A stretch of DNA of 39,203 nt from Streptomyces sp. sk2.1 (GTDB lineage Bacteria > Actinomycetota > Actinomycetes > Streptomycetales > Streptomycetaceae). A model generated the notes under the pieces. It was given only the letters and a program-made list of their open reading frames with translations. It ran no database searches and was not told the origin of the DNA. The DNA lies in contig NZ_RDBO01000020.1 in assembly GCF_008120935.1 (NCBI RefSeq), positions 581,361-620,563 on the forward strand. Direction: 5' to 3'. Every line of letters starts with the position of its first letter. Within the stretch, counting starts at the first letter, position 1. Shown one piece after another: positions 30,897 through 39,203 of the stretch. The position numbers and the translations under genes are program-made.

Positions 30897-31253
30897 TCAG
30901 GCCTTGTCGGAGGGGCCGCCCACCTGGATGCCGGCCATCCGCGTCCATTCGTACGGACCGGTGCGGACCTTCGCGGCGAACTCGCCGTCGAAGTCCTCGT
31001 GCATCGTGATCCCGGCCTTGCGCGTGGCGCTCTCGGCGACCGCGTACGAGGGGGCCACCAGGTCGCCCCAGCCGCCGTCCTCGCCCACCAGCACGATGCG
31101 GGTGCCGTGCTCCCCGATGTAGGCGAGCTGTCCCTCCGCGCCGCCGTGCGCCTTGGAGAAGGCGCCGATCTGCTTGGCGAGCTTCGCCGCCCTGCGCTCC
31201 GCGCGGGCCGCCTGCTTGCCGCTCTCAACCTGGGTCTCTGCCGTCTCTGCCAT
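30897..31253 (-). CDS. Small conserved protein of unknown function, 118 aa
   Basis: I do not recognise the family. The first 35 residues are a charged, alanine/lysine-rich helix (ETQVESGKQAARAERRAAKLAKQ). The rest is a compact mixed domain with YIGEHGTRIVLVGEDGGWGDLVAPSYAVAESA and a closing YEWTRMAGIQVGG. There is no signal or membrane segment. TAGCAT ends 7 nt before the ATG at 31253, so the mRNA may be leaderless. It lies between ctaA and ctaB, which suggests but does not prove a link to haem A or oxidase biogenesis. Confidence 0.8.
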   Translation of the reverse strand: MAETAETQVESGKQAARAERRAAKLAKQIGAFSKAHGGAEGQLAYIGEHGTRIVLVGEDGGWGDLVAPSYAVAESATRKAGITMHEDFDGEFAAKVRTGPYEWTRMAGIQVGGPSDKA

Positions 31254-31286
31254 GTCCAGAATGCTACCGACGGGTAGATCAACCGG

Positions 31287-31330
31287 CGACGGGCGGGGTG
31301 CGTGGCATGGGCCACGCACCCCGCCCGTCG
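31287..31330 (-). terminator. Terminator of ctaB
   Basis: A perfect 19-bp stem (31287-31305 with 31312-31330) with loop CATGGG lies 23 nt after the ctaB stop, upstream of the small gene at 31253. Confidence 0.8.
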
Positions 31331-31352
31331 GCAGGAGCGGAGAGGAGGCGGA

Positions 31353-32300
31353 CTACCTCAGGAAGGGGTCGATCGCCACGGCGACGAAGAGCAGCGACAC
31401 ATAGGTGATCGACCAGTGGAACAGCCGCATCTCCTTGAGCTTGGCTCCGGTCACCCCGGCCTTGGCCCGGTTCTGCAGACCATGCGCCTCCCAGAGCCAG
31501 AAGCCGCCGGTCAGCAGCGCCACCACCGTGTAGAACCAGCCGGTGTAGCCCAGAGGGGTGAGCAGCAGCGAGACGGCCACCATCACCCAGCTGTAGACGA
31601 CGATCTGGCGGGCCACCACCCGGTTGGACGCGATGACCGGGAGCATCGGGACGCCGACCCGGGCGTAGTCGTCCTTGACCTTCATGGAGAGCGGCCAGTA
31701 GTGCGGCGGCGTCCAGAAGAAGATGACGGCGAACAGGATGACCGCGGCCCAGGACATCGAGTTGGTCACCGCGGACCAGCCGATGAGGACCGGCAGACAG
31801 CCGGCGATGCCGCCCCAGACGATGTTCTGCGAAGTGCGTCGCTTGAGCAGCATCGTGTAGACGACGACGTAGAACAGGAGTGCGCCGAGTGACAGCGCGG
31901 CCGAGAGCCAGTTCACCAGCAGGCCGAACCAGACCGTCGAGATCACCGCGAGGGAGATCCCGAAGGCCATGCACTCGCGCGGACTCACCATGCCGGTGAC
32001 CAGCGGTCGCTGCGCCGTACGGTCCATCAGCGCGTCGATGTCGCGGTCGATGTACATGTTCAGCGCGTTGGCACCGCCCGCGGAGAGGTATCCGCCGATG
32101 GTGGTAGCGAGAACGAGCCACAGATCGGGCACGCCCTGGGCCGCGAGGAACATCACCGGGACCGTGGTGATCAGCAGCAGCTCGATGATCCGAGGCTTGG
32201 TCAGTGCCACGAATGCCTTGACACGGGCCCCGAACGGGCGATGGCCCCCTGGGCTCGGAGTCAAGGCGACCCCTGCGGGTCGGGACTCGACGGCCGTCAC
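31353..32300 (-). CDS. ctaB: Protohaem IX farnesyltransferase (haem O synthase)
   Basis: The 315-residue membrane prenyltransferase attaches farnesyl to haem B to make haem O, which CtaA converts to haem A. The two Asp-rich sites are present: [19 protein letters not shown] and, in the second half, [16 protein letters not shown]. About nine hydrophobic helices follow a 30-residue cytoplasmic N-terminus. The GTG start at 32300 is set by AGGGG five nt upstream. It is transcribed divergently from tkt across 293 bp. In that space I see only possible -10 boxes: TACAGT near 32378 on the minus strand and TAGGCT at about 32522 on the plus strand. Confidence 0.94.
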   Translation of the reverse strand: MTAVESRPAGVALTPSPGGHRPFGARVKAFVALTKPRIIELLLITTVPVMFLAAQGVPDLWLVLATTIGGYLSAGGANALNMYIDRDIDALMDRTAQRPLVTGMVSPRECMAFGISLAVISTVWFGLLVNWLSAALSLGALLFYVVVYTMLLKRRTSQNIVWGGIAGCLPVLIGWSAVTNSMSWAAVILFAVIFFWTPPHYWPLSMKVKDDYARVGVPMLPVIASNRVVARQIVVYSWVMVAVSLLLTPLGYTGWFYTVVALLTGGFWLWEAHGLQNRAKAGVTGAKLKEMRLFHWSITYVSLLFVAVAIDPFLR

Positions 32301-32593
32301 GCACACCCCTGACAGAGAAATCCCAGCAAGCTCCGGGCGTGAAGGCCCGGTAAAGACTTGCGCGAACCAGACCACTGTAGACGTTGGGTACAGGCCGTTC
32401 TTCGCGGGGGTGTGGTCGTGTTGGGGTGGCTCTTCGAAAGAAGGAGCGGCTTCGCCGGGAGGCGAACTGCGCAGGTCGCCCGCACCCTTGAAAGCACTCG
32501 GAAATTGCGTGTTCCGTCAGGGGTAGGCTCGACAGCGCCCGGTGCGGTCACCAGTCACCGGTTTTCGACAGTGGAGAGGAGCCCTGACTCAGG

Positions 32594-34681
32594 GTGAGCA
32601 CCAAGCCGACCACCACAGACCTCCAGTGGACCGAATTGGACCAGCGGGCCGTGGACACCGTCCGCGTCCTGGCCGCGGACGCCGTACAGAAGGTCGGAAA
32701 CGGCCACCCTGGTACGGCGATGAGCCTCGCTCCCGCCGCGTACACCCTCTTCCAGAAGGTGATGCGGCACGACCCCGCCGACGCGGACTGGGTCGGCCGG
32801 GACCGGTTCGTGCTCTCGGCGGGCCACACCAGCCTGACCCTCTACATCCAGCTCTACCTGGCCGGATACGGTCTGGAGCTCGACGACCTGAAGGCCTTCC
32901 GCACCTGGGGCTCGAAGACCCCCGGCCACCCGGAGTACGGCCACACCACCGGCGTCGAGACGACCACCGGGCCGCTGGGCCAGGGTGTCGCCAACGCCGT
33001 GGGCATGGCGATGGCCGCCCGCTACGAGCGCGGTCTGTTCGACCCGGACGCGGCCCCCGGCACCTCTCCCTTCGACCACATGGTCTGGGTCGTCGCCGGT
33101 GACGGCTGCCTCCAGGAGGGCATCTCCGCGGAGGCGTCCTCGCTGGCCGGGCACCAGAAGCTCGGCAACCTGGTGCTGCTGTGGGACGACAACCACATCT
33201 CCATCGAGGGCGACACGGAGACCGCGGTCTCCGAGGACACCCTGAAGCGGTACGAGGCGTACGGCTGGCACGTCCAGCGCGTGGAGCAGCTGCCCAACGG
33301 CGACCTGGACCCGGCGGGTCTGTACGCGGCGCTGCAGGCGGCCAGGGCCGAGACCGGGCGCCCGTCGTTCATCGCGGCCCGCTCGATCATCGCCTGGCCC
33401 GCGCCGAACGCCCAGAACACCGAGGCCTCGCACGGCTCGGCCCTCGGTGACGAGGAGATCGCCGCCACGAAGCGGGTCCTCGGTTTCGACCCGGAGAAGA
33501 CCTTCGAGGTCGCCGACGAGGTCATCGCCCACACCCGCGAGGCGCTGGACCGCGGCCGCGAGGCCAGGGCGGAGTGGGAGAAGGGCTTCGCCGCGTGGCG
33601 CACCGCCAACCCCGAGCGCGCCGCCGAGTTCGACCGGATCTCCGCCGGTGAGCTGCCCGCGGGCTGGGAGGACAAGCTCCCGGTCTTCGAGCCGGGCAAG
33701 TCCGTCGCCACCCGTGCAGCTTCCGGCAAGGTGCTCCAGGCGCTCGGCGACATCGTCCCCGAGCTGTGGGGCGGCTCCGCCGACCTGGCGGGCTCGAACA
33801 ACACCACGATCGACAAGACGTCGTCGTTCCTCCCGGCGGGCAACCCGCTGCCGGAGGCCGACCCGTACGGCCGCACGATCCACTTCGGCATCCGCGAGCA
33901 CGCCATGGCCGCGGCCATGAACGGCATCGCGCTGCACGGCAACACCCGCATCTACGGCGGCACCTTCCTGGTGTTCTCCGACTACATGCGCAACGCCGTG
34001 CGCCTGTCCGCGCTGATGCACCTGCCGGTGACGTACGTGTGGACGCACGACTCGATCGGTCTGGGCGAGGACGGCCCGACCCACCAGCCGGTGGAGCACC
34101 TGGCCTCGCTGCGCGCCATCCCGGGCCTGAACATCGTCCGCCCGGCCGACGCCAACGAGACCTCCATCGCCTGGCGCGAGATCCTGCGCCGGTACACCAA
34201 GGAGTTCGGCAAGGGCACCCCGCACGGCCTGGCGCTGACCCGTCAGGGTGTGCCGACGTACGAGGCGAACGAGGACGCGGCCCGCGGCGGCTACGTGCTC
34301 CGCGAGGCCGAGGGCGGCGAGCCCCGGGTCCTGCTGATCGGCACGGGCTCCGAGGTGCACCTCGCCGTGGAGGCGCGCGAGGAGCTCCAGGCGGCCGGCA
34401 TCCCGACCCGGGTGGTCTCGATGCCGTCGGTCGAGTGGTTCGAGGAGCAGGACCAGGCGTACAAGGACAGCGTGCTGCCGCCGTCGGTGAAGGCGCGCGT
34501 CGCCGTGGAGGCCGGCATCGGCCTGACCTGGTACCGGTACGTCGGTGACGCCGGCCGGATCGTGTCGCTGGAGCACTTCGGCGCCTCGGCCGACGCCAAG
34601 GTCCTCTTCCGCGAGTTCGGCTTCACCGGCGAGCACGTCGCCGCCGTCGCGCGGGAATCCCTCGCGGCCGCCACGCGCTGA
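32594..34681 (+). CDS. tkt: Transketolase
   Basis: The 695-residue TPP enzyme moves two-carbon units between sugar phosphates in the non-oxidative pentose phosphate pathway. Features: [12 protein letters not shown] near the N-terminus, the TPP motif GDGCLQEG running to the Asn in LLWDDNH, the conserved [18 protein letters not shown] in the pyrimidine domain, and [21 protein letters not shown]. It is the first gene of the tkt-tal-zwf-opcA-pgl operon. The start codon is GTG at 32594, with GAGGAG twelve nt upstream, longer than usual. Confidence 0.96.
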   Translation: MSTKPTTTDLQWTELDQRAVDTVRVLAADAVQKVGNGHPGTAMSLAPAAYTLFQKVMRHDPADADWVGRDRFVLSAGHTSLTLYIQLYLAGYGLELDDLKAFRTWGSKTPGHPEYGHTTGVETTTGPLGQGVANAVGMAMAARYERGLFDPDAAPGTSPFDHMVWVVAGDGCLQEGISAEASSLAGHQKLGNLVLLWDDNHISIEGDTETAVSEDTLKRYEAYGWHVQRVEQLPNGDLDPAGLYAALQAARAETGRPSFIAARSIIAWPAPNAQNTEASHGSALGDEEIAATKRVLGFDPEKTFEVADEVIAHTREALDRGREARAEWEKGFAAWRTANPERAAEFDRISAGELPAGWEDKLPVFEPGKSVATRAASGKVLQALGDIVPELWGGSADLAGSNNTTIDKTSSFLPAGNPLPEADPYGRTIHFGIREHAMAAAMNGIALHGNTRIYGGTFLVFSDYMRNAVRLSALMHLPVTYVWTHDSIGLGEDGPTHQPVEHLASLRAIPGLNIVRPADANETSIAWREILRRYTKEFGKGTPHGLALTRQGVPTYEANEDAARGGYVLREAEGGEPRVLLIGTGSEVHLAVEAREELQAAGIPTRVVSMPSVEWFEEQDQAYKDSVLPPSVKARVAVEAGIGLTWYRYVGDAGRIVSLEHFGASADAKVLFREFGFTGEHVAAVARESLAAATR

Positions 34682-34715
34682 CGCCGTTATACGACTAGTA
34701 GGAGATGCAATTCTC

Positions 34716-35834
34716 ATGACAGACGCACTCAAGCGCCTCTCCGACGAGGGCGTGGCGATCTGGCTCGATGACCTGTCGCGCAAGCGGATCACCTCGGGCA
34801 ACCTGGCCGAGCTGATCGACGAGCAGCACGTCGTGGGCGTCACCACCAACCCGTCGATCTTCCAGAAGGCCATCTCTTCGGGCGACGGCTACCAGCAGCA
34901 GCTCACCGACCTCGCCACCCGCAAGGTCACCGTCGACGAGGCGATCCGCATGATCACCACGGCCGACGTGCGGGACGCGGCCGACATCCTGCGTCCGGTC
35001 TTCGACGCCACGGACGGCCAGGACGGCCGGGTCTCCATCGAGGTCGACCCGCGGCTGGCCCACCACACCGCCGCCACCGTCGCCGAGGCCAAGCAGCTGG
35101 CCTGGCTGGTGGACCGGCCCAACACGCTCATCAAGATCCCGGCGACGAAGGCCGGTCTCCCGGCGATCACCGAGGTCATCGGCAAGGGCATCAGCGTCAA
35201 CGTCACGCTGATCTTCTCGCTGGAGCGCTACCGCGAGGTCATGGACGCCTACCTGGCGGGTCTGGAGAAGGCGAAGGCCGCGGGCCTGGACCTGTCCGAG
35301 ATCCACTCGGTGGCCTCGTTCTTCGTGTCCCGCGTGGACACCGAGATCGACAAGCGGCTCGACGCGATCGGCACCGACGAGGCCAAGGCCCTCAAGGGCA
35401 AGGCGGCTCTCGCCAACGCCCGCCTCGCCTACCAGGCGTACGAGGAGGTCTTCGGCTCGGAGCGCTGGGCCGCCCTGGACCGGGCGCACGCCAACAAGCA
35501 GCGTCCGCTGTGGGCCTCGACCGGCGTCAAGGACCCCGCGTACAAGGACACCCTGTACGTCGTCGACCTGGTCGCCCCCGGCACGGTGAACACCATGCCC
35601 GAGGCCACCCTGGACGCCACGGCCGACCACGGGGAGGTCACCGGCGACACCGTCACCGGCACCTACGAGCAGTCCCGCGCCGAGCTGGACGCCGTGGCGG
35701 CGCTCGGGATCTCCTACGACGACGTCGTCCAGCTGCTGGAGGACGAGGGCGTGGAGAAGTTCGAGGCGTCCTGGATCGACCTGCTCAACTCGACCGAGGC
35801 GGAGCTCAAGCGCCTCGCCCCTTCGGAGGGCTGA
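34716..35834 (+). CDS. tal: Transaldolase
   Basis: The 372-residue TIM-barrel enzyme transfers a dihydroxyacetone unit. The length is that of the actinobacterial/cyanobacterial long class. The opening [13 protein letters not shown] and the catalytic Lys140 in [11 protein letters not shown] are clear; [18 protein letters not shown] and [15 protein letters not shown] also fit. AGGAGA lies ten nt before ATG 34716. It sits 34 bp after tkt and 5 bp before zwf. Confidence 0.95.
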   Translation: MTDALKRLSDEGVAIWLDDLSRKRITSGNLAELIDEQHVVGVTTNPSIFQKAISSGDGYQQQLTDLATRKVTVDEAIRMITTADVRDAADILRPVFDATDGQDGRVSIEVDPRLAHHTAATVAEAKQLAWLVDRPNTLIKIPATKAGLPAITEVIGKGISVNVTLIFSLERYREVMDAYLAGLEKAKAAGLDLSEIHSVASFFVSRVDTEIDKRLDAIGTDEAKALKGKAALANARLAYQAYEEVFGSERWAALDRAHANKQRPLWASTGVKDPAYKDTLYVVDLVAPGTVNTMPEATLDATADHGEVTGDTVTGTYEQSRAELDAVAALGISYDDVVQLLEDEGVEKFEASWIDLLNSTEAELKRLAPSEG

Positions 35835-35839
35835 CCACC

Positions 35840-37372
35840 TTGTCCGGTGTTCCCGGAGCCAATCCGCTTCGTGACCCCCAGGACCGACGGCTCCCGCGCA
35901 TCGCGGGGCCGTCGGGTCTGGTGATCTTCGGTGTCACGGGTGATTTGTCCCGCAAAAAGCTGATGCCCGCCGTCTATGACCTGGCCAACCGCGGCCTGCT
36001 GCCGCCGGGCTTCTCGCTCATCGGTTTCGCCCGCCGCGAGTGGCAGGACGAGGACTTCGCACAGGAGGTCCACGACGCCGTCAAGCAGCACGCCCGCACG
36101 CCGTTCCGCGAGGAGGTCTGGCAGCAGCTCATCCAGGGGATGCGCTTCGTCCAGGGCAACTTCGACGACGACGAGGCCTTCGAGCAGCTGAAGACCACGA
36201 TCCAGGAGCTCGACAAGGCGCAGGGCACGGGCGGCAACTTCGCCTTCTACCTGTCCGTGCCGCCGAAGTTCTTCCCCAAGGTGGTCCAGCAGCTCAAGAA
36301 GCACGGACTCGCCGACCAGAAGGAGGGCTCCTGGCGGCGCGCCGTCATCGAGAAGCCCTTCGGCCACGACCTGGCGAGCGCTCAGGAGCTCAACCAGATC
36401 GTGCACGACGTGTTCCCGCCCAACGAGGTCTTCCGGATCGACCACTACCTGGGCAAGGAGACGGTCCAGAACATCCTGGCGCTGCGGTTCGCCAACACGA
36501 TGTTCGAGCCGATCTGGAACCGGTCGTACGTCGACCACGTGCAGATCACGATGGCCGAGGACATCGGCATCGGCGGTCGTGCCGGGTACTACGACGGCAT
36601 CGGCGCAGCCCGTGACGTCATCCAGAACCACCTGCTCCAGCTGCTCGCGCTGACCGCCATGGAGGAGCCCGGCTCCTTCCACCCGAAGGCCCTGGTCGCC
36701 GAGAAGCTCAAGGTGCTCACGGCGGTGGAGCTGCCGGAGGACCTGGGCAAGCACACCGTGCGCGGCCAGTACGCGCACGCCTGGCAGGGCGGCGAGGAGG
36801 TCCTCGGCTATCTGGAGGAGGACGGCATCGACCCCAAGTCGACGACCGACACCTTCGCCGCGATCAAGCTGACGATCAACAACCGCCGCTGGGCGGGCGT
36901 GCCGTTCTACCTCCGTACCGGCAAGCGGCTCGGCCGCCGGGTCACGGAGATCGCGGTCGTCTTCAAGCGGGCCCCCTACCTGCCCTTCGAGTCCGGCGCG
37001 ACCGAGGAACTGGGCGGCAACGCCCTGGTCATCCGGGTCCAGCCGGACGAGGGCGTGACCGTGCGCTTCGGCTCCAAGGTGCCCGGCACCTCGATGGAGG
37101 TCCGGGACGTCACGATGGACTTCGCGTACGGCGAGTCCTTCACGGAGTCCAGCCCGGAGGCGTACGAGCGGCTCATCCTCGACGTGCTGCTCGGCGACGC
37201 CAACCTCTTCCCCCGGCACCAGGAGGTCGAGCTCTCCTGGAACATCCTCGACCCGATCGAGGAGTACTGGGACGAGCACGGCAAGCCCGCGCAGTACCCG
37301 GCCGGCACCTGGGGTCCGGCCGAGGCCGACGAGATGCTCGCACGAGACGGACGGAGCTGGCGCCGGCCATGA
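35840..37372 (+). CDS. zwf: Glucose-6-phosphate 1-dehydrogenase
   Basis: The 510-residue protein catalyses the first NADPH-producing step of the oxidative pentose phosphate pathway. The Rossmann motif is FGVTGDLSRKK (about 31-41), and the active-site segment RIDHYLGKETVQN contains the catalytic His. AVIEKPFGHD is also typical. No ATG fits; the TTG at 35840 is chosen because GGAGGG lies nine nt upstream and the next residues SGVPGANPLRD match the usual family start. Its stop overlaps the opcA start (ATGA). Confidence 0.94.
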   Translation: MSGVPGANPLRDPQDRRLPRIAGPSGLVIFGVTGDLSRKKLMPAVYDLANRGLLPPGFSLIGFARREWQDEDFAQEVHDAVKQHARTPFREEVWQQLIQGMRFVQGNFDDDEAFEQLKTTIQELDKAQGTGGNFAFYLSVPPKFFPKVVQQLKKHGLADQKEGSWRRAVIEKPFGHDLASAQELNQIVHDVFPPNEVFRIDHYLGKETVQNILALRFANTMFEPIWNRSYVDHVQITMAEDIGIGGRAGYYDGIGAARDVIQNHLLQLLALTAMEEPGSFHPKALVAEKLKVLTAVELPEDLGKHTVRGQYAHAWQGGEEVLGYLEEDGIDPKSTTDTFAAIKLTINNRRWAGVPFYLRTGKRLGRRVTEIAVVFKRAPYLPFESGATEELGGNALVIRVQPDEGVTVRFGSKVPGTSMEVRDVTMDFAYGESFTESSPEAYERLILDVLLGDANLFPRHQEVELSWNILDPIEEYWDEHGKPAQYPAGTWGPAEADEMLARDGRSWRRP

Positions 37373-38427
37373 AAATCGATCTCACGGAGACCACTTCCAG
37401 CAAGATCAACCAGGCGCTGGTGTCGGCCCGCCGCGCCATCGGCACCCCGGCCATCGGCATGGTGCTCACCCTGGTCATCGTCACCGACGAGGAGAACGCG
37501 TACGACGCGCTCAAGTCGGCCGGCGACGCATCGCGCGAGCACCCCTCGCGGATCATCGCGGTGATCAAGCGGGTCAGCCGCTCGCCGCGCAGCCGCCGCG
37601 ACGCCCGGCTCGACGCCGAGGTGCGCGTGGGTTCCGACGCGGGCACCGGCGAGACGGTCGTGCTGCGGCTCCACGGGGAGCTGGCCAACCACGCCCAGTC
37701 GGTGGTCCTGCCGCTGCTGCTGCCGGACGCCCCGGTCGTGGTCTGGTGGCCCCAGGACGCGCCCGCCGACCCGGCGAAGGACCCGCTGGGCGCGCTCGCC
37801 CAGCGCCGGATCACGGACGCGTACGCGGCGGAGCACCCGGGCCGGGAGCTGGCCGTCCGCGCCGACTCCTACACCCCGGGCGACACCGACCTGGCCTGGA
37901 CCCGCATCACGCCGTGGCGCTCGATGCTGGCGGCCTCGCTCGACCAGCAGTCCGCCCGGGTCGTCTCCGCGACCGTCGAGGGCGAGTCGGAGAACCCGAG
38001 CTGCGAGCTGCTCGCCATGTGGCTCGCGGACCGGCTCGGGGTCCCGGTGGAGCGCACCGTGTCCGCCGGCCCCGGTCTGACGGCCGTGCGGATGGAGACC
38101 AAGAACGGCGTCATCGTCCTGGACCGTCCCGACGGTTCGCTGGCCACGCTCTCGATGCAGGGCCAGCCGGACCGCGCGGTGGCGCTCAAGCGGCGGGACA
38201 CCGCCGAGCTGCTCGCCGAGGAGCTGCGGCGTCTGGACCCGGACAACACGTACGCGTCGACGGTGCGGTTCGGCACGGAGAAGCTCGGCGGGGCGGCGGA
38301 GCCGCAGCGGGCCGAGCCCGCTCCCGCCGCCGCGGCTGCGGCCACCGCTCCGGCCCCGGCTGCGGCCACCGCTCCGGCCCCGGCTCCGGCGAAGAAGTCG
38401 GCGGCCAAGAAGGCGGCGTCGAAGTGA
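37369..38427 (+). CDS. opcA: OpcA, glucose-6-phosphate dehydrogenase assembly/activation protein
   Basis: The 352-residue protein keeps Zwf active in cyanobacteria and actinobacteria and always follows zwf in Streptomyces. The body has the family's APVVVWWPQDAPADPAKDPLGALAQRRITDA and TDLAWTRITPWRSMLAASLD segments. The C-terminal 40 residues are a low-complexity Ala/Pro tract with duplicated ATAPAPA units, ending in a lysine-rich AKKSAAKKAASK that looks like a histone H1-like tail. It overlaps zwf (ATGA) and pgl (GTGA), so it is translationally coupled. Confidence 0.93.
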   Translation: MKIDLTETTSSKINQALVSARRAIGTPAIGMVLTLVIVTDEENAYDALKSAGDASREHPSRIIAVIKRVSRSPRSRRDARLDAEVRVGSDAGTGETVVLRLHGELANHAQSVVLPLLLPDAPVVVWWPQDAPADPAKDPLGALAQRRITDAYAAEHPGRELAVRADSYTPGDTDLAWTRITPWRSMLAASLDQQSARVVSATVEGESENPSCELLAMWLADRLGVPVERTVSAGPGLTAVRMETKNGVIVLDRPDGSLATLSMQGQPDRAVALKRRDTAELLAEELRRLDPDNTYASTVRFGTEKLGGAAEPQRAEPAPAAAAAATAPAPAAATAPAPAPAKKSAAKKAASK

Positions 38428-39203
38428 GCACCCCGCAGCTCGTCGTGCACCGCGACAAGGAGCTGATGGCCCGGGCCGCCGCGGCCCGGCTGATCACCCG
38501 GGTCGTGGACGCCCAGGCCGCGCGCGGTCACGCCTCGGTGGTGCTGACCGGCGGGCGCAACGGCAACGGCCTGCTGGCCGCGCTCGCCGACGCGCCCGCC
38601 CGGGACGCGATCGACTGGTCGCGGCTCGACCTGTGGTGGGGCGACGAGCGGTTCCTGCCGGAGGGCGATCCGGAGCGCAATGTCACGCAGGCCCGTACGG
38701 CCCTGCTGGACTCGGTGCCGCTGGACCCGTCCCGGGTGCACGCGATGCCCGCATCGGACGGCCCGTTCGGCAACGACGCCGACGCGGCGGCGGCCGGATA
38801 CGCCGCCGAGCTGGCCGCCGCGGCCGGTCCGGAGGACCACGGTCCGGTGCCGACGTTCGACGTGCTGATGCTGGGCGTCGGCCCGGACACGCACGTCGCG
38901 TCGCTCTTCCCGGAGCTGCCCGCGGTCCGGGAGACCGAGCGCACCGTCGTCGGTGTGCACGGCGCCCCCAAGCCGCCGCCCACCCGCGTCTCGCTCACGC
39001 TGCCCGCGATCCGGGCGGCGCGCGAGGTGTGGCTGCTCGCCGCGGGCGAGGACAAGGCGGAGGCCGCGGAGATCGCGCTCTCGGGCGCCGGGGAGATCCA
39101 GGCCCCGGCGGCCGGTGCGTACGGGCGCGGCCGCACCCTGTGGCTGATGGACGCGGCGGCCGCCTCCCGGCTGCCGCGCGCCCTGTACCCACCCGCCTCG
39201 GCC
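38424..39203 (+). CDS. pgl: 6-phosphogluconolactonase, 3' end outside window
   Basis: Starts at GTG 38424, overlapping the opcA stop, and stays open through 260 codons to the last base. It is nearly full length (families are about 240-265 residues). Signatures are ASVVLTGGRNGNGLLAAL, DLWWGDERFLP and VLMLGVGPDTHVASLFP. It hydrolyses the lactone made by Zwf. The residue before the active-site His is T rather than the common GHxASLFP glycine: GPDTHVASLFP, which is usual in actinobacteria. Confidence 0.93.
   Translation, partial: MSTPQLVVHRDKELMARAAAARLITRVVDAQAARGHASVVLTGGRNGNGLLAALADAPARDAIDWSRLDLWWGDERFLPEGDPERNVTQARTALLDSVPLDPSRVHAMPASDGPFGNDADAAAAGYAAELAAAAGPEDHGPVPTFDVLMLGVGPDTHVASLFPELPAVRETERTVVGVHGAPKPPPTRVSLTLPAIRAAREVWLLAAGEDKAEAAEIALSGAGEIQAPAAGAYGRGRTLWLMDAAAASRLPRALYPPASA

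Overview
The window is high-GC actinobacterial chromosome, almost certainly Streptomyces. The base composition is about 70% GC with GC-rich third codon positions. GTG and TTG starts and promoters abutting the start codon are common. The gene content (actinobacterial SUF operon, tkt-tal-zwf-opcA-pgl operon, ctaA/ctaB) is typical of the Streptomyces core. I see no insertion sequence, integrase, CRISPR array, rRNA or ordinary tRNA.

Layout. 1-617: 3' end of a TerD-family gene. 694-3027: a small KOW/CarD-like protein, a bacterial Ro60 (TROVE) protein and, just upstream of it on the same strand, three tandem structured RNAs that I read as Y RNAs. Two carry a circularly permuted tRNA-like module. 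3106-8490: Tat-exported PhoX-type phosphatase, a conserved protein of unknown function, and a secreted endonuclease/phosphatase-fold nuclease. 8610-11799: ABM-domain protein, FemX-like peptidyltransferase, GNAT acetyltransferase, DUF4232-like lipoprotein. 11947-13861: convergent dapA and dapD (diaminopimelate/lysine route). 13951-18397: MFS exporter divergent from an HxlR regulator fused to a PrxQ peroxiredoxin, an SMR exporter coupled to a TetR regulator, and a large membrane protein. 18834-20228: secreted DUF3616-like protein.

20532-27104 is one minus-strand SUF iron-sulfur assembly operon: sufR-sufB-sufD-Rieske-sufC-sufS-sufU-sufT-like. Most joints overlap or nearly touch. Its promoter carries a CAAC-N6-GTTG SufR-type operator across the -10 and start codon, with a near-perfect iron box further upstream. 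27208-27891 holds a probable broken gene and a 78-bp perfect direct repeat. 28001-29688 is an ABC-2 exporter. 29796-32300 holds haem A synthase (ctaA), a small unknown protein and haem O synthase (ctaB); the two haem enzymes are convergent. From 32594 to the window end runs the pentose-phosphate operon tkt-tal-zwf-opcA-pgl, the last gene cut by the window edge.

How it works together. The right half links iron-sulfur assembly, haem A biosynthesis for cytochrome aa3 oxidase, and NADPH/pentose supply. The left half is envelope and scavenging functions (phosphatase, nuclease, cell-wall branching, DAP synthesis) plus small regulator-exporter pairs. The most unusual items are the triple Y RNA locus beside the Ro60 gene and the HxlR-peroxiredoxin fusion with its own internal ribosome-binding site.

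All assignments come from reading the sequence. No database search or folding program was run, so RNA ends, promoters and operators are inferred.
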